A stretch of DNA of 64,000 nt from Pseudomonas brassicacearum (lineage in GTDB: Bacteria > Pseudomonadota > Gammaproteobacteria > Pseudomonadales > Pseudomonadaceae). The DNA lies in assembly GCF_000585995.1 (NCBI RefSeq), contig NZ_CP007410.1, forward strand, positions 1 to 64,000, given 5' to 3'. This document shows, in pieces, positions 38,744 to 47,647 of the stretch; position 1 is the stretch's first letter, and each line of letters begins with the position of its first letter. A program made the position numbers and the translations under genes. Under the pieces are notes generated by a model, which saw only the letters and a list, made by a program, of their open reading frames with translations, ran no database searches and had not been told where the DNA came from.

Positions 38744-41512
38744 ATGAGCCAAGCCCCCCTCGTCCTGGTGGACGGTTCTTCTTATCTGTACCGCGCCTTT
38801 CACGCGCTGCCACCGCTGACCACTTCCAAGGGCCTGCCGACCGGCGCGGTCAAGGGCGTGTTGAACATGCTCAAGAGCCTGCGCAAGCAGTATCCGGACA
38901 GCCCGTTCGCCGTCGTGTTCGACGCCAAGGGTGGGACGTTTCGTGATGCGCTGTACGCCGAATACAAGGCCAACCGCCCGAGTATGCCCGACGACATGCG
39001 CGTGCAGATCGAGCCGCTGCATGCCAGCGTCAAGGCCCTGGGCTTCCCGCTGCTGTGCGTAGACAACGTCGAGGCCGATGACGTGATCGGCACGTTGGCT
39101 CGCAGCAGCGCGGCGGCCGACCGTCCGGTGGTGATCTCCACCGGTGACAAAGACATGGCGCAACTGGTCGACGGGCACATTACCTTGGTCAATACGATGA
39201 CCGGTAGCGCCCTGGACGTGGCTGGCGTGAAGGAGAAGTTTGGCGTCGCTCCAGAGCAGATCATCGATTACCTGGCGCTGATGGGCGATTCGTCCGACAA
39301 CATCCCCGGCGTACCGGGCATCGGTCCGAAGACCGCATCCGGCCTGCTGGTGGGCGTCAATGGCGGCCTGACCGAGCTGTATGCGCAACTGGACATCGTT
39401 GCCACCTTGCCAATCCGTGGCGCCAAGACCCTGGCCGCCAAGCTCGAAGAGCACAAGGAAATGGCGCTGCTTTCCTATGAGTTGGCGACGATCAAGACCG
39501 ACGTGCCTCTGGATGTCGGTCTCGACGACCTGCAGATGGGTGCGCCGGATCACGAGAAACTCGCCGAGCTATACACCCTGTTGGAATTCAAGAGCTGGTT
39601 CGAAGAAAACCAGCGCGACGCCAAGCGTGCCGGCCAGGAGATCGTCGAAGTCACCGAAGAACAGCCCGGTGCTGCCGAGGCCCAATATGAGGTCATCCTC
39701 GATCAGGCGCGCTTCGATGCCTGGTTGGCCAAACTCGACAAAGCGCCGCTGTTTGCCTTCGTCACCGAAACCAACGGCGGCGATGCCCAGCATTCGCAAC
39801 TGGTGGGATTGTCGTTCGCCGTTGCCCCGTTTGAAGCGGCCTACATCCCACTGACTCATTCCTACATGGGCGTGCCGGAGCAATTGGACCGCGACACAGT
39901 GCTCAGGGCCCTCAAGCCGCTGCTGGAAAACCCGAACAAGCTCAAGGTTGGCCAGCACGCCAAGTTTGAAACCAACATCCTGGCCAACTGCGCCATCGGC
40001 GGTGATCAGAGCAACGGCATCCTGGTTCAAGGCATCGCTTTCGACACCATGCTGGAGTCCTATGTGCTGGACTCCACCGCGACCCGCCACGACATGGACA
40101 GCCTGGCGCTCAAGTACCTGGGCCAAAGCAAGACCGATTTCCAGGACATCGCTGGCAAAGGCGTCAAACAGCTGACTTTTGACCAGATCTCCCTGGAACT
40201 GGCTGGCCCTTACGCCGCCGAAGACGCGGATGTGACGTTCCGTCTGCACCAGGCACTACAGGAAAAACTGGCCGCCACGCCAAGCCTGGGCAAAGTGCTC
40301 ACCGAAATCGAAATGCCGCTGATGCCGGTCCTGGCGCGCATCGAACGCCAGGGTGCGCTGGTCGATGCCAACCTGCTGGGCGTGCAGAGTGTCGAGTTGG
40401 GCGAGAAGTTGGTGGCGCTGGAGCGTGAGGCGTTTGCCATCGCCGGTGAAGAATTCAACCTGGGCTCGCCGAAGCAATTGGGCGTGATCCTCTACGAAAA
40501 ACTCGGCTTGCCGGTGCTCAGCAAGACCGCCAAGGGCCAGGCGTCTACCGCCGAAGCGGTGCTCGCCGAGCTGGCGGAGCAGGATTACCCCCTGCCCAAG
40601 GTGCTGATGCAGTACCGCTCGCTGAGCAAGCTCAAGAGCACCTACACCGATCGCCTGCCGGAGCAGATCAACAGCCGCACCGGTCGCGTGCATACCAATT
40701 ACCAGCAGGCCGTCGCCGCGACCGGGCGCCTGTCCTCCATCGACCCGAACCTGCAGAACATTCCGATTCGCACTGCCGAAGGCCGGCGGATTCGCCAGGC
40801 ATTCGTCGCGCCCAAGGGCTACAAGCTGTTGGCGGCGGACTACTCGCAGATAGAATTGCGGATCATGGCGCACCTGGCCAAGGATGAAGGTCTGCTCCAT
40901 GCGTTCCGCAACGATCTGGACGTGCACCGGGCCACGGCCGCCGAGGTGTTCGGCGTTGAGCTGGAGGCCGTCACCCACGACCAGCGTCGCAGCGCCAAGG
41001 CGATCAACTTCGGCTTGATCTATGGCATGAGCGCGTTCGGCCTGGCCAAGCAGATCGGTGTCGATCGCAAGCAGTCCCAGGCTTACATCGACCGCTACTT
41101 CGCCCGCTACCCAGGTGTGCTGGCGTACATGGAGCGCACCCGCGCCCAGGCGGCCGAGCAAGGTTTCGTCGAAACCATTTTCGGTCGCCGGTTGTACCTG
41201 CCCGATATCAATGCGAAAAACCCGGCCTTGCGCAAAGGCGCCGAGCGCACGGCGATCAACGCGCCGATGCAAGGCACGGCCGCCGACATCATCAAGAAAG
41301 CCATGGTGGCGGTGGATCGCTGGCTGACGGCCTCAGGGCTGGATGCCAAGGTCATCCTGCAGGTACACGACGAACTGGTGCTGGAAGTGCGCGAAGACCT
41401 GGTCGACCAGGTGCGCGAGGAAATTCGCCAGCACATGAGCGCCGCCGCCACGCTGGACGTGCCGCTGCTGGTGGAAGTGGGCGTGGGGAATAACTGGGAT
41501 GAGGCGCACTGA
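38744..41512 (+). CDS. polA: DNA polymerase I, with altered proofreading site
   Basis: Pol I fills gaps in repair and removes RNA primers. The 922-residue protein has the 5'-3' exonuclease (LVDGSSYLYRAFHA at the N-terminus), the 3'-5' exonuclease fold and the polymerase domain with motif A ADYSQIELRIMAHLA, motif B RRSAKAINFGLIYG and motif C QVHDELVLEV. In the proofreading domain the usual FDTET reads FAFVTET, so the metal-binding Asp (E. coli D355) is Val340. The second site (E. coli D424) is Glu409 in AKFETN. Only D494 of YAAEDAD is kept. Proofreading is therefore probably lost or weak. The start at 38744 is preferred over 38732. Confidence 0.97.
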   Translation: MSQAPLVLVDGSSYLYRAFHALPPLTTSKGLPTGAVKGVLNMLKSLRKQYPDSPFAVVFDAKGGTFRDALYAEYKANRPSMPDDMRVQIEPLHASVKALGFPLLCVDNVEADDVIGTLARSSAAADRPVVISTGDKDMAQLVDGHITLVNTMTGSALDVAGVKEKFGVAPEQIIDYLALMGDSSDNIPGVPGIGPKTASGLLVGVNGGLTELYAQLDIVATLPIRGAKTLAAKLEEHKEMALLSYELATIKTDVPLDVGLDDLQMGAPDHEKLAELYTLLEFKSWFEENQRDAKRAGQEIVEVTEEQPGAAEAQYEVILDQARFDAWLAKLDKAPLFAFVTETNGGDAQHSQLVGLSFAVAPFEAAYIPLTHSYMGVPEQLDRDTVLRALKPLLENPNKLKVGQHAKFETNILANCAIGGDQSNGILVQGIAFDTMLESYVLDSTATRHDMDSLALKYLGQSKTDFQDIAGKGVKQLTFDQISLELAGPYAAEDADVTFRLHQALQEKLAATPSLGKVLTEIEMPLMPVLARIERQGALVDANLLGVQSVELGEKLVALEREAFAIAGEEFNLGSPKQLGVILYEKLGLPVLSKTAKGQASTAEAVLAELAEQDYPLPKVLMQYRSLSKLKSTYTDRLPEQINSRTGRVHTNYQQAVAATGRLSSIDPNLQNIPIRTAEGRRIRQAFVAPKGYKLLAADYSQIELRIMAHLAKDEGLLHAFRNDLDVHRATAAEVFGVELEAVTHDQRRSAKAINFGLIYGMSAFGLAKQIGVDRKQSQAYIDRYFARYPGVLAYMERTRAQAAEQGFVETIFGRRLYLPDINAKNPALRKGAERTAINAPMQGTAADIIKKAMVAVDRWLTASGLDAKVILQVHDELVLEVREDLVDQVREEIRQHMSAAATLDVPLLVEVGVGNNWDEAH

Positions 41513-41542
41513 GTCGTGGGCTCTGAAGCTGGCGCAAGTCCC

Positions 41543-41636
41543 GTGGCGAGGGAGCTTGCTCCCGCTTGAGTGCGAAGCGCTCACCAAATGTTTGGGGGCG
41601 GCTGCGCCACCCAGCGGGAGCAAGCTCCCTCGCCAC
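41543..41636. repeat. REPIN: inverted pair of GAGGGAGCTTGCTCCC-type REP elements
   Basis: GTGGCGAGGGAGCTTGCTCC at the left is matched by its complement ending CTCCCTCGCCAC at 41636. The left half, including the TTGAGTGCGAAGCGCTCAC loop, is nearly identical to the REPIN at 8055. Confidence 0.92.
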
Positions 41637-41709
41637 ATTGGCTCACTGAAACCCCGGGACGGTGTCTTTAGTTCGGAAAATTCCTAAGGCTATTTCCAAA
41701 AATAATCTG

Positions 41710-41873
41710 AACTAAACCCGTCAAATGCCACTCAGAGATTTTGAATGGGTGGTGAAGCCCTTCAATGCTCCTATGTTGTGTTAAGTGTTGGCAGATATCT
41801 GGACCCCGCCCTAGCGGTCCGGAACTTGAACCCCGAACTTCCCCCTCCCCATAAGAAGTCCGGGGTTTTTTTT
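41710..41873 (+). ncRNA. ErsA/Spot42-position small RNA (putative)
   Basis: The polA-yihA gap is where E. coli encodes Spot 42 and P. aeruginosa encodes ErsA. Here it ends in a strong terminator (CCCCGAACTT / AAGTCCGGGG then eight T, about 41831-41873) about 320 bases past the polA stop and beyond a REPIN, which is far for polA itself. Internal stems include GGACC/GGTCC (41801-41818). The 5' end near 41710 is an estimate. No convincing promoter was recognised. Identity rests on synteny and the terminator. Confidence 0.65.
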
Positions 41874-41887
41874 GCCTGCGATTTGGC

Positions 41888-42529
41888 TTACTCGGCCGCT
41901 TCGCTGCCCTTGTCAGCCAATTCCATCCAGTCGGCCAACACAGTGTAGGCCTCTTCCAGGCCCATGCGCTTGGGGGCCGAGAACAGCTGGATGGTGATCG
42001 TGTCGCCCCAGCCTTTGCGAATTTCCGACTGCACTTTGAGCAAGGTGTTTTTTGCCGCGCCGTAGGTGAGCTTGTCCGCCTTGGTCAGCAAAATGTGCAT
42101 GGGCATGCCGCTGGCGACAGCCCAGTCGAGCATCAGCAGGTCGAAGTCGGTCATCGGATGGCGGATGTCCATCATCAGAATCAGGCCTTTCAAACTCTCG
42201 CGGCTGCCCAGGTAAGCTTCCAGATGGCGCTGCCAATGTTGTTTGAGCGGGATCGGTACTTTCGCGTAGCCGTAGCCGGGCAGGTCGACCAAACGGCGTT
42301 CATCGTCTAGCTTGAAGAAGTTCAAGAGCTGCGTGCGCCCCGGGGTTTTCGAGGTGCGTGCCAGGCTTGCATGGGTCAAGGTGTTCAGCGCGCTGGATTT
42401 GCCGGCATTGGAACGCCCGGCGAAAGCCACTTCAAAGCCTTCATCGTCGGGGCATTGATCGACTTTGGCGGCGCTGAGCATGAAGGTGGACTGTTGGCAC
42501 AGGCCAAGGATGGGGTTCTTCAGTTGCAT
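41888..42529 (-). CDS. yihA: Ribosome biogenesis GTPase YihA/YsxC (EngB)
   Basis: This 213-residue TRAFAC GTPase is needed for 50S subunit assembly. G1 is [10 protein letters not shown]2 Thr in [13 protein letters not shown]3 DLPGYGYA, G4 TKADK and G5 [15 protein letters not shown] at 42529 is the family start; the frame continues upstream to 42655 without homology. It is divergent from the cytochrome genes. Confidence 0.95.
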   Translation of the reverse strand: MQLKNPILGLCQQSTFMLSAAKVDQCPDDEGFEVAFAGRSNAGKSSALNTLTHASLARTSKTPGRTQLLNFFKLDDERRLVDLPGYGYAKVPIPLKQHWQRHLEAYLGSRESLKGLILMMDIRHPMTDFDLLMLDWAVASGMPMHILLTKADKLTYGAAKNTLLKVQSEIRKGWGDTITIQLFSAPKRMGLEEAYTVLADWMELADKGSEAAE

Positions 42530-42720
42530 GGGATTTCCGATGTGGGCGGCGTCGGGAATGGACGCGGCAAGCTGTGTCGTTTCCGTTTCAGTGACGCCAG
42601 TATATAATGCCGCAGATTTTGTGTGCGCTTTGTCCCAGCGTAGGATGAAGCTCACGGGAGCGATCGACCGAAATTGCGCATTAGAACGCAGCTCGCTCTC
42701 AACCCTGAAAAGGTCGTTTT

Positions 42721-43011
42721 ATGACGAAATGGCTGCTAGCTGCCGGTGTCTTGATGCCGCTTTACAGCGCTCAGGCTACACAGGATCCGGAAGCTGTGTA
42801 CAACCGTGTTTGTGGTGCCTGTCATTCCGGCCAACTCCCCACGGCACCTCGCAAGGGTGATCAGGAAGCTTGGACGCCGAGGTTGGCGAAAGGTATGGAG
42901 ACGCTGGTGCAACACGTGACCCAGGGTTTCAAGGCGATGCCGCCGCGTGGTTTGTGCATGGACTGCAGTGCCGAGGATTACCGAACCATCATCCAGTGGA
43001 TGAGCGAGTAA
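42721..43011 (+). CDS. Small periplasmic c-type cytochrome (c5-like)
   Basis: This 96-residue protein has a signal peptide (1-19, AQA). One haem-binding motif CGACH is at residues 31-35, with a likely axial Met73 in AMPPRG. A second Cys pair CMDC (79-82) is the disulphide characteristic of cytochrome c5. It corresponds to PA5491. It sits 46 bases upstream of cytochrome c4 in the same direction and both are probably co-transcribed. Maturation needs the Ccm system, and dsbA lies just downstream. Confidence 0.93.
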   Translation: MTKWLLAAGVLMPLYSAQATQDPEAVYNRVCGACHSGQLPTAPRKGDQEAWTPRLAKGMETLVQHVTQGFKAMPPRGLCMDCSAEDYRTIIQWMSE

Positions 43012-43057
43012 GCCCGGTCCATAACTCTTTAACCCTTAGCCGTAGTTGGATTAGCTG

Positions 43058-43669
43058 ATGAACAAATTGATCGTGAGTCTGCTGTTGACCTTGGGGATAT
43101 CCGGTGTAGCCCACGCCGCTGGCGATGCCGCCGCCGGTCAGGCGAAAGCGGCCGTATGCGGGGCCTGCCATGGCCCGGATGGCAATAGCATGGCGCCAAA
43201 CTTTCCGAAACTGGCGGGCCAGGGCGAACGTTATCTGAACAAGCAGTTGCACGACATCAAGTCCAATAAGCGCACGGTGCTGGAAATGACCGGCCTGCTG
43301 ACCAACCTGAGCGATCAGGACCTGGCGGACATCGCGGCCTATTTCGCCAGCCAGAAGGGCAGTATCGGCGCTGCCGATCCGAAGCTCGTGGCTCGTGGTG
43401 AAGCGCTGTTCCGCGGTGGTGACTTGAACAAGGGGCTTCCAGCGTGCACCGGTTGCCACTCCCCTGACGGTAAAGGCAACGCTGCAGCCGGGTTCCCGCA
43501 CCTGGGCGGCCAGCACGCCCAGTACGTTGGCAAGCAACTGACCGACTTCCGAAAAGAAGAAGGCGGCCGCACCAACGACGGCGATACCAAGCCTATGCAG
43601 AGCATTGCGAAAAAGCTGAGCGACGAAGATATCGCGGCGGTGTCCAGCTACATCCAGGGCCTGCACTGA
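43058..43669 (+). CDS. Dihaem cytochrome c4
   Basis: This 203-residue periplasmic electron carrier has a signal peptide (1-20, VAHA) and two haem domains: CGACH at 34-38 and CTGCH at 130-134. Axial Met candidates are in NSMAPNFPKLAGQ and KPMQSIAKKL. The repeated FP-L-GQ pattern shows the internal duplication typical of c4. Cytochrome c4 passes electrons to terminal oxidases such as cbb3. It forms an operon with the preceding cytochrome. Confidence 0.96.
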   Translation: MNKLIVSLLLTLGISGVAHAAGDAAAGQAKAAVCGACHGPDGNSMAPNFPKLAGQGERYLNKQLHDIKSNKRTVLEMTGLLTNLSDQDLADIAAYFASQKGSIGAADPKLVARGEALFRGGDLNKGLPACTGCHSPDGKGNAAAGFPHLGGQHAQYVGKQLTDFRKEEGGRTNDGDTKPMQSIAKKLSDEDIAAVSSYIQGLH

Positions 43670-43744
43670 GGCTTTGGCTGGCGTTGCGAGGGGGGTACTC
43701 CCCTTGCAACGTTAACGCTCGATTAATCTCTCGATGCGAGCATC

Positions 43745-43772
43745 AAAAGGGTGGCTTTGGCTGCCCTTTTTT
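43745..43772 (+). terminator. Terminator after cytochrome c4
   Basis: AAAAGGGTGGC-TTTG-GCTGCCCTTTTTT forms a stem with one mismatch and a T-run, separating the cytochrome genes from dsbA. Confidence 0.85.
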
Positions 43773-43865
43773 GTGGCCGCTGCCGTTACACTAGCGAACT
43801 TGAACCTGCCAGGGCCTGTCTTAAAAAAGGCCTTGCGAGGTCCCCTCATTGTCCAGGAGTAAAGC

Positions 43866-44510
43866 ATGCGTAATCTGATCATCAGCGCCGGGCTCGTCCT
43901 CGCCAGCCTGTTCGGCATGGCCGTCCAAGCCAACGCCGACGAATCGAAGGCCCCCTACGTCGAATTGACCAACCCCGTTCCGGTGGCCGTGCCTGGCAAG
44001 ATCGAAGTGGTGGAGCTGTTCTGGTACGGCTGCCCGCATTGCTACGCTTTTGAGCCGGTCATCAACCCGTGGGTCGAGAAACTGCCTTCGGATGTGAACT
44101 TCGTACGCATTCCCGCCATGTTCGGCGGCCCTTGGGACGCCCACGGCCAGATGTTCCTGACCCTCGAGGCCATGGGCGTCGAGCACAAGGTTCACGCTGC
44201 GGTCTTCAACGCGATCCAGAAAGAAGGCAAGAAACTGGTCAAGAAAGAAGACATGGCTGACTTCCTCGCCACCCAAGGTGTCGATAAGGACAAGTTCCTG
44301 GCTACGTTTGACTCCTTTGCCATCCAGGGTCAGATCAAGAAGGCCAGAGAGCTGGCGAAGAAGTATGAGATCACCGGCGTACCGACCATGGTCGTCAACG
44401 GCAAATACCGTTTTGACATCGGCTCTGCCGGCGGTGCCGAGCAAGCGCTGCAACTGGCCGACCAGCTGGTCGCCAAAGAGCGAGCGGCCACCAAGGCTGC
44501 TGCCAACTAA
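43866..44510 (+). CDS. dsbA: Thiol:disulfide interchange protein DsbA
   Basis: DsbA introduces disulphides into exported proteins. The 214-residue protein has a signal peptide (1-24), the thioredoxin-fold active site CPHC at 56-59, and the cis-Pro loop GVPTMV. Reoxidation by DsbB is expected. It likely supports Cys-rich secreted proteins such as the LprI-like and Ivy proteins in this window. CAGGAG lies upstream of the ATG. The next gene starts 15 bases after the stop. Confidence 0.97.
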   Translation: MRNLIISAGLVLASLFGMAVQANADESKAPYVELTNPVPVAVPGKIEVVELFWYGCPHCYAFEPVINPWVEKLPSDVNFVRIPAMFGGPWDAHGQMFLTLEAMGVEHKVHAAVFNAIQKEGKKLVKKEDMADFLATQGVDKDKFLATFDSFAIQGQIKKARELAKKYEITGVPTMVVNGKYRFDIGSAGGAEQALQLADQLVAKERAATKAAAN

Positions 44511-44524
44511 GCGCGGCCTCGCCC

Positions 44525-45403
44525 ATGGCCCGCTGGAGCACCGAACGCATCGTTGGCCTGCATGAACCGCGGGTCAACGAGCATCATGTCACTTCCACGG
44601 GCCTGCCCGCCGACGGCTGTCTGCGGCTGCTCAGTTTCAATATCCAGGTGGGTATCAGCACCGAGCGCTATCGGCATTACCTGACCCGAGGCTGGCAACA
44701 CCTGCTGCCACACACCGGGCGAGCCGGCAACCTGCAGAAAATCGGCGACCTGCTGAAAGATTTCGACCTGGTGGCCCTGCAAGAGGCCGATGGCGGGAGC
44801 TTGAGGTCAGGCTACGTCAATCAGGTGGAACACCTGGCCCAACTGGGCGCTTTTCCCTACTGGTATCAGCAGCTCAACCGCAACCTCGGTCGTCTCGGCC
44901 AACACAGCAATGGTGTGTTGAGTCGCTTGCGACCGTGGGCGATTGAAGACCATCCGCTGCCGGGCCCCAAGGGGCGCGGGGCGATCCTGGCGCGTTTTGG
45001 CGAAGGTCCGGAGGCGTTGGTGGTGGTCATGATGCACCTGGCCCTCGGGGCGCGTACCCGGACGATGCAACTGGCCTACATCCGCGAACTGATCGGCGGG
45101 TACAAGCATCAGGTGCTGATGGGCGACATGAACACCCACGCCACCGACTTGCTGCAAACCTCACCTCTGCGTGATCTCGGCCTGCTCGCCCCGCAACTGG
45201 AAGCGACGTTCCCCAGCTGGCGCCCCCAGCGCTGCCTGGACCATATCCTGCTGAGCCCGACCCTGACCCTCGAACGCGTCGCGGTGCTGGCCCAGCCCAT
45301 TTCCGATCACCTGCCTGTCGCGGTCGAAATTCGTTTGCCGGGTTCGCTCACGGTTGATGCATTTCCCGCGCTGAGTCCTGCCCCTCGCGGATCCGATGAA
45401 TGA
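44525..45403 (+). CDS. Endonuclease/exonuclease/phosphatase (EEP) fold protein
   Basis: This 292-residue protein has the EEP motifs in order: LSFNIQVG (Asn), ALQEADGG (catalytic Glu), MHLALG (His), GDMNTH (Asp/Asn), LDHILLS and the terminal SDHLPV with the catalytic His. It has no signal peptide, so it is cytoplasmic. Substrate (nucleic acid, phospholipid or inositol phosphate) cannot be told. It overlaps the following diguanylate cyclase by 4 bases (ATGA). It corresponds to PA5488. Confidence 0.9.
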   Translation: MARWSTERIVGLHEPRVNEHHVTSTGLPADGCLRLLSFNIQVGISTERYRHYLTRGWQHLLPHTGRAGNLQKIGDLLKDFDLVALQEADGGSLRSGYVNQVEHLAQLGAFPYWYQQLNRNLGRLGQHSNGVLSRLRPWAIEDHPLPGPKGRGAILARFGEGPEALVVVMMHLALGARTRTMQLAYIRELIGGYKHQVLMGDMNTHATDLLQTSPLRDLGLLAPQLEATFPSWRPQRCLDHILLSPTLTLERVAVLAQPISDHLPVAVEIRLPGSLTVDAFPALSPAPRGSDE

Positions 45404-47544
45404 GCGACGACGCCGAACGCTGGAGAGAGAAGTACCTCAAGAGTATCGAACAGCAGGAAAAGCTTGAGCGCCGCTGGGACGCTCGGCTCGACTTGCTGCG
45501 TCGTGGCCTGGTGCGTAGCACCCTGGCCGCCGAGGGCACTGACCGGGCTGTTGATCAATGCATGAAAGAGATGCGCGATGTGGTGCGCACCGATGACATG
45601 GATGCCGCCCTCGCCGCCCTGTTACCGCGCCTGGAGAAAGCCGTACTCGATTCCGAGCAGCGCCGCGAGACCCGGATCGAACAGATGAGTACCGCATTGA
45701 CGGCCCTGGTTGATCAGTTGCAAACCCTGCCGCTGCCAAAGGAAGTCAGTCGACCGCTGAAGAAATTTTCCAAGCAGTTGGAGGACCGTGTCGGCCAGGC
45801 CCGGGAGATGCCGCTGTTGCTCAGCGAGCTGAGCAGCTTGCAGGGCAAGGCGTTGAGTGCGCTGGATGCACCCGCCGAACCGAATCGCCCCGGCCTGTTG
45901 CAGCGACTGTTTGGTGGGTCTGGCCACGAAGAAAGCGCGCCCCAGCCAAACGAGCCTGCCCAGGCGCGCGCGGTGCCTGTGTCGGAAGCGAAGCCGCCGG
46001 TACCTGTGCTGCCGGCAGCCGAGGCCGAGACTGTGGCTGTGGCTGTGGCTGACTCGCCTGCACCTGCTGCACCTGCACCTGCACCTACGGCACCGACTCC
46101 TGCTCCACCTACGCCTGCACAAGAACCGATACCGGTACCGGAGCAAGCCCGAGCCTTGGAGGCGGCGCCCGAGCCGGTCGCCAGCATTGTGCCGATGGAC
46201 GGGCCTGATCCAGCGCCCACCCCGTCCCTTGTATCCGAAGCTTCTCAAGCCGCCATTGAGCCGGATGAAGCCGCTGAACCGGCGCCGATCCCAGGCGAAC
46301 GCACGGAACCGCTCCCCGCCGTCGAAAATCCTGATGAGCTGCTGTCGGAGGAGCCGTCCAAGGCGCTGCCCGAAGTGCCGCTCCCCCCAGCCGAACCAGC
46401 GGAACCAGCCGAAGCAGCCGAGCTTCTGGCAGCCGTCGATCCGCTGCCCACCGAAACGGATGAGGCCCACTACGCCCTACCCGACTCACCGGAGCCCTCC
46501 TACAGCTCGGTGGCCAGGCATATCGAAGACACCCTGCTGGGTCTGTTGGGCGACCTGACCCTGCCCGAGCGGCATCGCCCCCAAGCCGAGGCCATGCGTG
46601 AACGGCTGAAAAATGGCTTGAACTGGTACGAATTGCTGCCGATCCTCGATGATCTTGCGGTACTCATGCTGGCCATTACCGACAGCGGCCAGCATGAGTT
46701 TGAAGCTTACCTGCAGCGGCTCAATGACCGACTTGAGTCATTCCAGAACAGCCTACGGGCTGCCAGCGAAGACCATGCCGATAATCTGTCAGCCTCCAGG
46801 GACATGGACACCCAGATTCGCGAACAGGTGGACGGCCTGCAAAGTAGCGTTCAAGAGGCTGATGATCTGGAAGGCCTCAAGCGAGTGTTGGAGAATCACC
46901 TCGAAGGCTTGCTGGGTACCATGGATCAACACCAGAAGCAGCGTGATCTGCGTGAGCAAGAAGTCTCGGCTCGCCTGAAAAGCCTGGCCGAGCGCGTGGC
47001 GTTGATGGAGCAGGATGCTCAGGTCGTGCGCGATAATCTCGAAGAACAGCGGCAAAAAGCCCTCATCGATCCGCTCACGGGGTTACCTAACCGCGCCGCC
47101 TGGTCCGAGCGCCTCGAACATGAAGTCACCCAGTGGCAGGAGCATGGCAATAGTCTGTTGTTGGCCATGCTCGATCTCGACCATTTCAAGCGCATCAATG
47201 ATAACTACGGCCATCTGGCCGGTGACCGAGTGTTGAAGCTTATCGCCTCGGTGCTGCGTAGACGCCTGCGGGGCGGCGATTTCATTGCCCGCTTCGGCGG
47301 CGAAGAGTTTGTCCTGTTGGTTCCCAACACGCCCCTGGCGGCTGGTGTCAAATTGGCGGAGGCCTTGCGCGCGGCCATCGAGGTCTGTCCGTTCCACTTC
47401 AAGGGCGAACCGGTGACGGTGACGGTGTCCATAGGCATGACCGCCTTCAAAGCTGGAGAACGCAGCGATCTGGTAATCAAAAGAGCCGATCAGGCGTTAT
47501 ATCGAGCAAAAAATGCCGGACGCAACCGGGTGGAACTGGGCTGA
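45400..47544 (+). CDS. Cytoplasmic diguanylate cyclase with long Pro/Ala-rich linker
   Basis: The 714-residue protein has no transmembrane segment. It consists of a helical N-terminal domain (1-175), a Pro/Ala/Glu-rich low-complexity linker (about 180-355), a helical region (365-540) ending in a coiled coil, and a GGDEF domain (from DPLTGLPNRAAW). The active site is GGEEF, with RGGD five residues before it forming an I-site. It corresponds to PA5487 (DgcH). The linker contains PA-type repeats that may vary in length between strains. It is translationally coupled to the EEP-fold gene. Confidence 0.93.
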   Translation: MSDDAERWREKYLKSIEQQEKLERRWDARLDLLRRGLVRSTLAAEGTDRAVDQCMKEMRDVVRTDDMDAALAALLPRLEKAVLDSEQRRETRIEQMSTALTALVDQLQTLPLPKEVSRPLKKFSKQLEDRVGQAREMPLLLSELSSLQGKALSALDAPAEPNRPGLLQRLFGGSGHEESAPQPNEPAQARAVPVSEAKPPVPVLPAAEAETVAVAVADSPAPAAPAPAPTAPTPAPPTPAQEPIPVPEQARALEAAPEPVASIVPMDGPDPAPTPSLVSEASQAAIEPDEAAEPAPIPGERTEPLPAVENPDELLSEEPSKALPEVPLPPAEPAEPAEAAELLAAVDPLPTETDEAHYALPDSPEPSYSSVARHIEDTLLGLLGDLTLPERHRPQAEAMRERLKNGLNWYELLPILDDLAVLMLAITDSGQHEFEAYLQRLNDRLESFQNSLRAASEDHADNLSASRDMDTQIREQVDGLQSSVQEADDLEGLKRVLENHLEGLLGTMDQHQKQRDLREQEVSARLKSLAERVALMEQDAQVVRDNLEEQRQKALIDPLTGLPNRAAWSERLEHEVTQWQEHGNSLLLAMLDLDHFKRINDNYGHLAGDRVLKLIASVLRRRLRGGDFIARFGGEEFVLLVPNTPLAAGVKLAEALRAAIEVCPFHFKGEPVTVTVSIGMTAFKAGERSDLVIKRADQALYRAKNAGRNRVELG

Positions 47545-47647
47545 AACCTAATTGTTCCATTTTGTTTATATCGGCGGGTGAGCCCGATCATTCGCCAGGC
47601 TATACGTTACACTGTTGCATTACTTCCAGCGTGTAATGCATTCCGCC

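Noticed and set aside
41676..41710. AlgU (sigma-22) promoter for the ErsA-like RNA
   Set aside because: TCTGA near 41706 fits a -10, but no GAACTT-like -35 lies 16-17 bases upstream.
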